A DNA stretch of 12,123 nucleotides from Chloroflexota bacterium (lineage in GTDB: Bacteria > Chloroflexota > Anaerolineae > Caldilineales > Caldilineaceae): assembly GCA_003577005.1 (NCBI GenBank), contig QEUW01000231.1, forward strand, positions 1-12,123, in the 5' to 3' direction. Below are positions 11,397 through 12,123 of the stretch, piece by piece. A model generated the notes under the pieces. The model was not told the DNA's origin. It saw nothing but the letters and a program-made list of their open reading frames with translations, and made no database searches. The translations under genes were made by a program, and so were the position numbers. Every line of letters begins with the position of its first letter. Positions within the stretch are counted from its first letter, which is position 1.

Positions 11397-12123
11397 ATGC
11401 CTGAAAATATCGTCCTCGAAGGGGCCATTTCTGTCCTTGCTGCGTTGGCTGCGGGCAATCGGGTGATCAAGGTCGTCTATCTCCAACAGAACAAGTCGGC
11501 GGCGCTGGCCGCGATTACGCGCCAGGCTGGCCGGTGCGGCGTCCCCGTTGAACGTGTCGATGAGGGCGTGATCACCGCCTATGCGACCGGGCACAGTCAC
11601 GGCGGCGTGGTGGCGCTGGCCGGCCCTCGCCGCTTTCAGTCCCTGGACACGCTCGGGCGTATGGTCGCCAACCCCTTGATCGTCATGCTCGACGGTGTGG
11701 AAGACCCGTTCAACTTTGGGCAAGCCGTGCGTGCGCTCTATGCCGCCGGCGTCCACGGACTGGTCATCCGCGCACGCAACTGGGGGGCAGGTGAGGGCAT
11801 CATCGTGCGCGCCTCCGCCGGGGCGGCTGAGTGGATGCCGACCGCGGTGGTGGACTCGGTACATGCTGCGGTGACCCATTTCAAGACGCGCGGGCTGACC
11901 GTTATCTGTACTGCCGCCACTGGAAGTGCCCTTGCGTTGTACGAGGCGAATCTGCAAGGGCCACTCTTCCTGGTAGTAGGCGGCGAACGGCGGGGGATTG
12001 CTCAGGGTGTGCTCCAGGAGGCGGACCTGGTGCTGCGTATCCCCTACGGCGGCTCTTTTGGTGCGTCTCTGGGTACAACGTCGGCTGTGGCCGTTCTGGC
12101 CTTTGAGGTGCTGCGGCAACGGC
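11397..12123 (+). CDS. SpoU/TrmH-family RNA 2'-O-methyltransferase (3' end cut by window edge)
   Basis: The frame is open from ATG 11397 to the window edge, giving 242 residues of a family usually about 250-270 long, so little is missing. Family members transfer a methyl group from S-adenosylmethionine to ribose 2'-OH in tRNA or rRNA through a knotted SPOUT domain. An N-terminal substrate-binding region (1-90) precedes SPOUT motif 1, MLDGVEDPFNFGQAVRALYAAG (97-118), with Asn106 and Arg112. Motif 2 is VVGGERRGI (193-201) with Glu197, and motif 3 is RIPYGGSFGASLGTTSAVAV (214-233). The usual SLN of motif 3 reads SLG here, which may mark a subfamily. AGGAG at 11383-11387 is the Shine-Dalgarno and lies within a hairpin. 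The RNA target is unknown. It is divergent from the esterase gene. Confidence 0.88.
   Translation, partial: MPENIVLEGAISVLAALAAGNRVIKVVYLQQNKSAALAAITRQAGRCGVPVERVDEGVITAYATGHSHGGVVALAGPRRFQSLDTLGRMVANPLIVMLDGVEDPFNFGQAVRALYAAGVHGLVIRARNWGAGEGIIVRASAGAAEWMPTAVVDSVHAAVTHFKTRGLTVICTAATGSALALYEANLQGPLFLVVGGERRGIAQGVLQEADLVLRIPYGGSFGASLGTTSAVAVLAFEVLRQR

Noticed and set aside
11367..12119. Minus-strand open frame of 250 codons at the right end
   Set aside because: It is antisense to the RNA methyltransferase, which has the SPOUT motifs and a Shine-Dalgarno.

Overview
The window looks like a piece of a GC-rich bacterial chromosome (G+C near 60 percent by eye). It carries seven protein genes, densely packed and mostly on the minus strand. 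Gene content and the many palindromic intergenic elements suggest an environmental Chloroflexota-type bacterium. That placement is an inference with modest confidence, because nothing here is a taxonomic marker. No tRNA, rRNA, CRISPR array, transposase or phage gene was seen.

Layout, left to right. Positions 1-2529 (minus) hold the N-terminal 843 residues of a Tricorn-like S41 peptidase, cut by the window edge. Two abutting perfect palindromes (2561-2613) separate it from a creatininase-family amidohydrolase (2637-3374, minus). A 30-bp perfect inverted repeat (3401-3474) lies between that gene and an FAD-dependent amine/amino-acid oxidase of the DAO family (3527-4675, minus), which has a good sigma70-like promoter at 4735-4763. 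Upstream is a repair operon read on the minus strand: alpha/beta-hydrolase esterase (10377-11045), MBL/beta-CASP exonuclease (9251-10333), ATP-dependent DNA ligase (7540-9156) and Lhr-type DEXH helicase (4847-7543). The last two overlap by ATGA. On the right, a 351-base divergent region leads to a plus-strand SpoU/TrmH-type RNA methyltransferase (11397 to the edge), whose leader can fold so that its Shine-Dalgarno is buried.

The exonuclease, ligase and helicase are three of the four members of a known bacterial repair cluster, the 'ligase-associated DNA damage response' genes. The fourth, a metallophosphoesterase, is not in the window. The helicase probably unwinds or translocates on DNA, the beta-CASP protein trims ends, and the ligase seals them.

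The most unusual feature is the behaviour of dispersed palindromic repeats. One family starts with ACCGCGGAT and ends with its near mirror (3401-3474, 4784-4849, 6678-6823). The other is built from GGGAGATT/AATCTCC units (7441-7530, 9171-9262, with a possible relative at 8841-8874). Members lie between genes but have also apparently entered coding sequence in frame. One makes an internal block of about 48 residues in the helicase, one makes its N-terminal extension, and repeat edges supply the stop codons of the helicase and the exonuclease.
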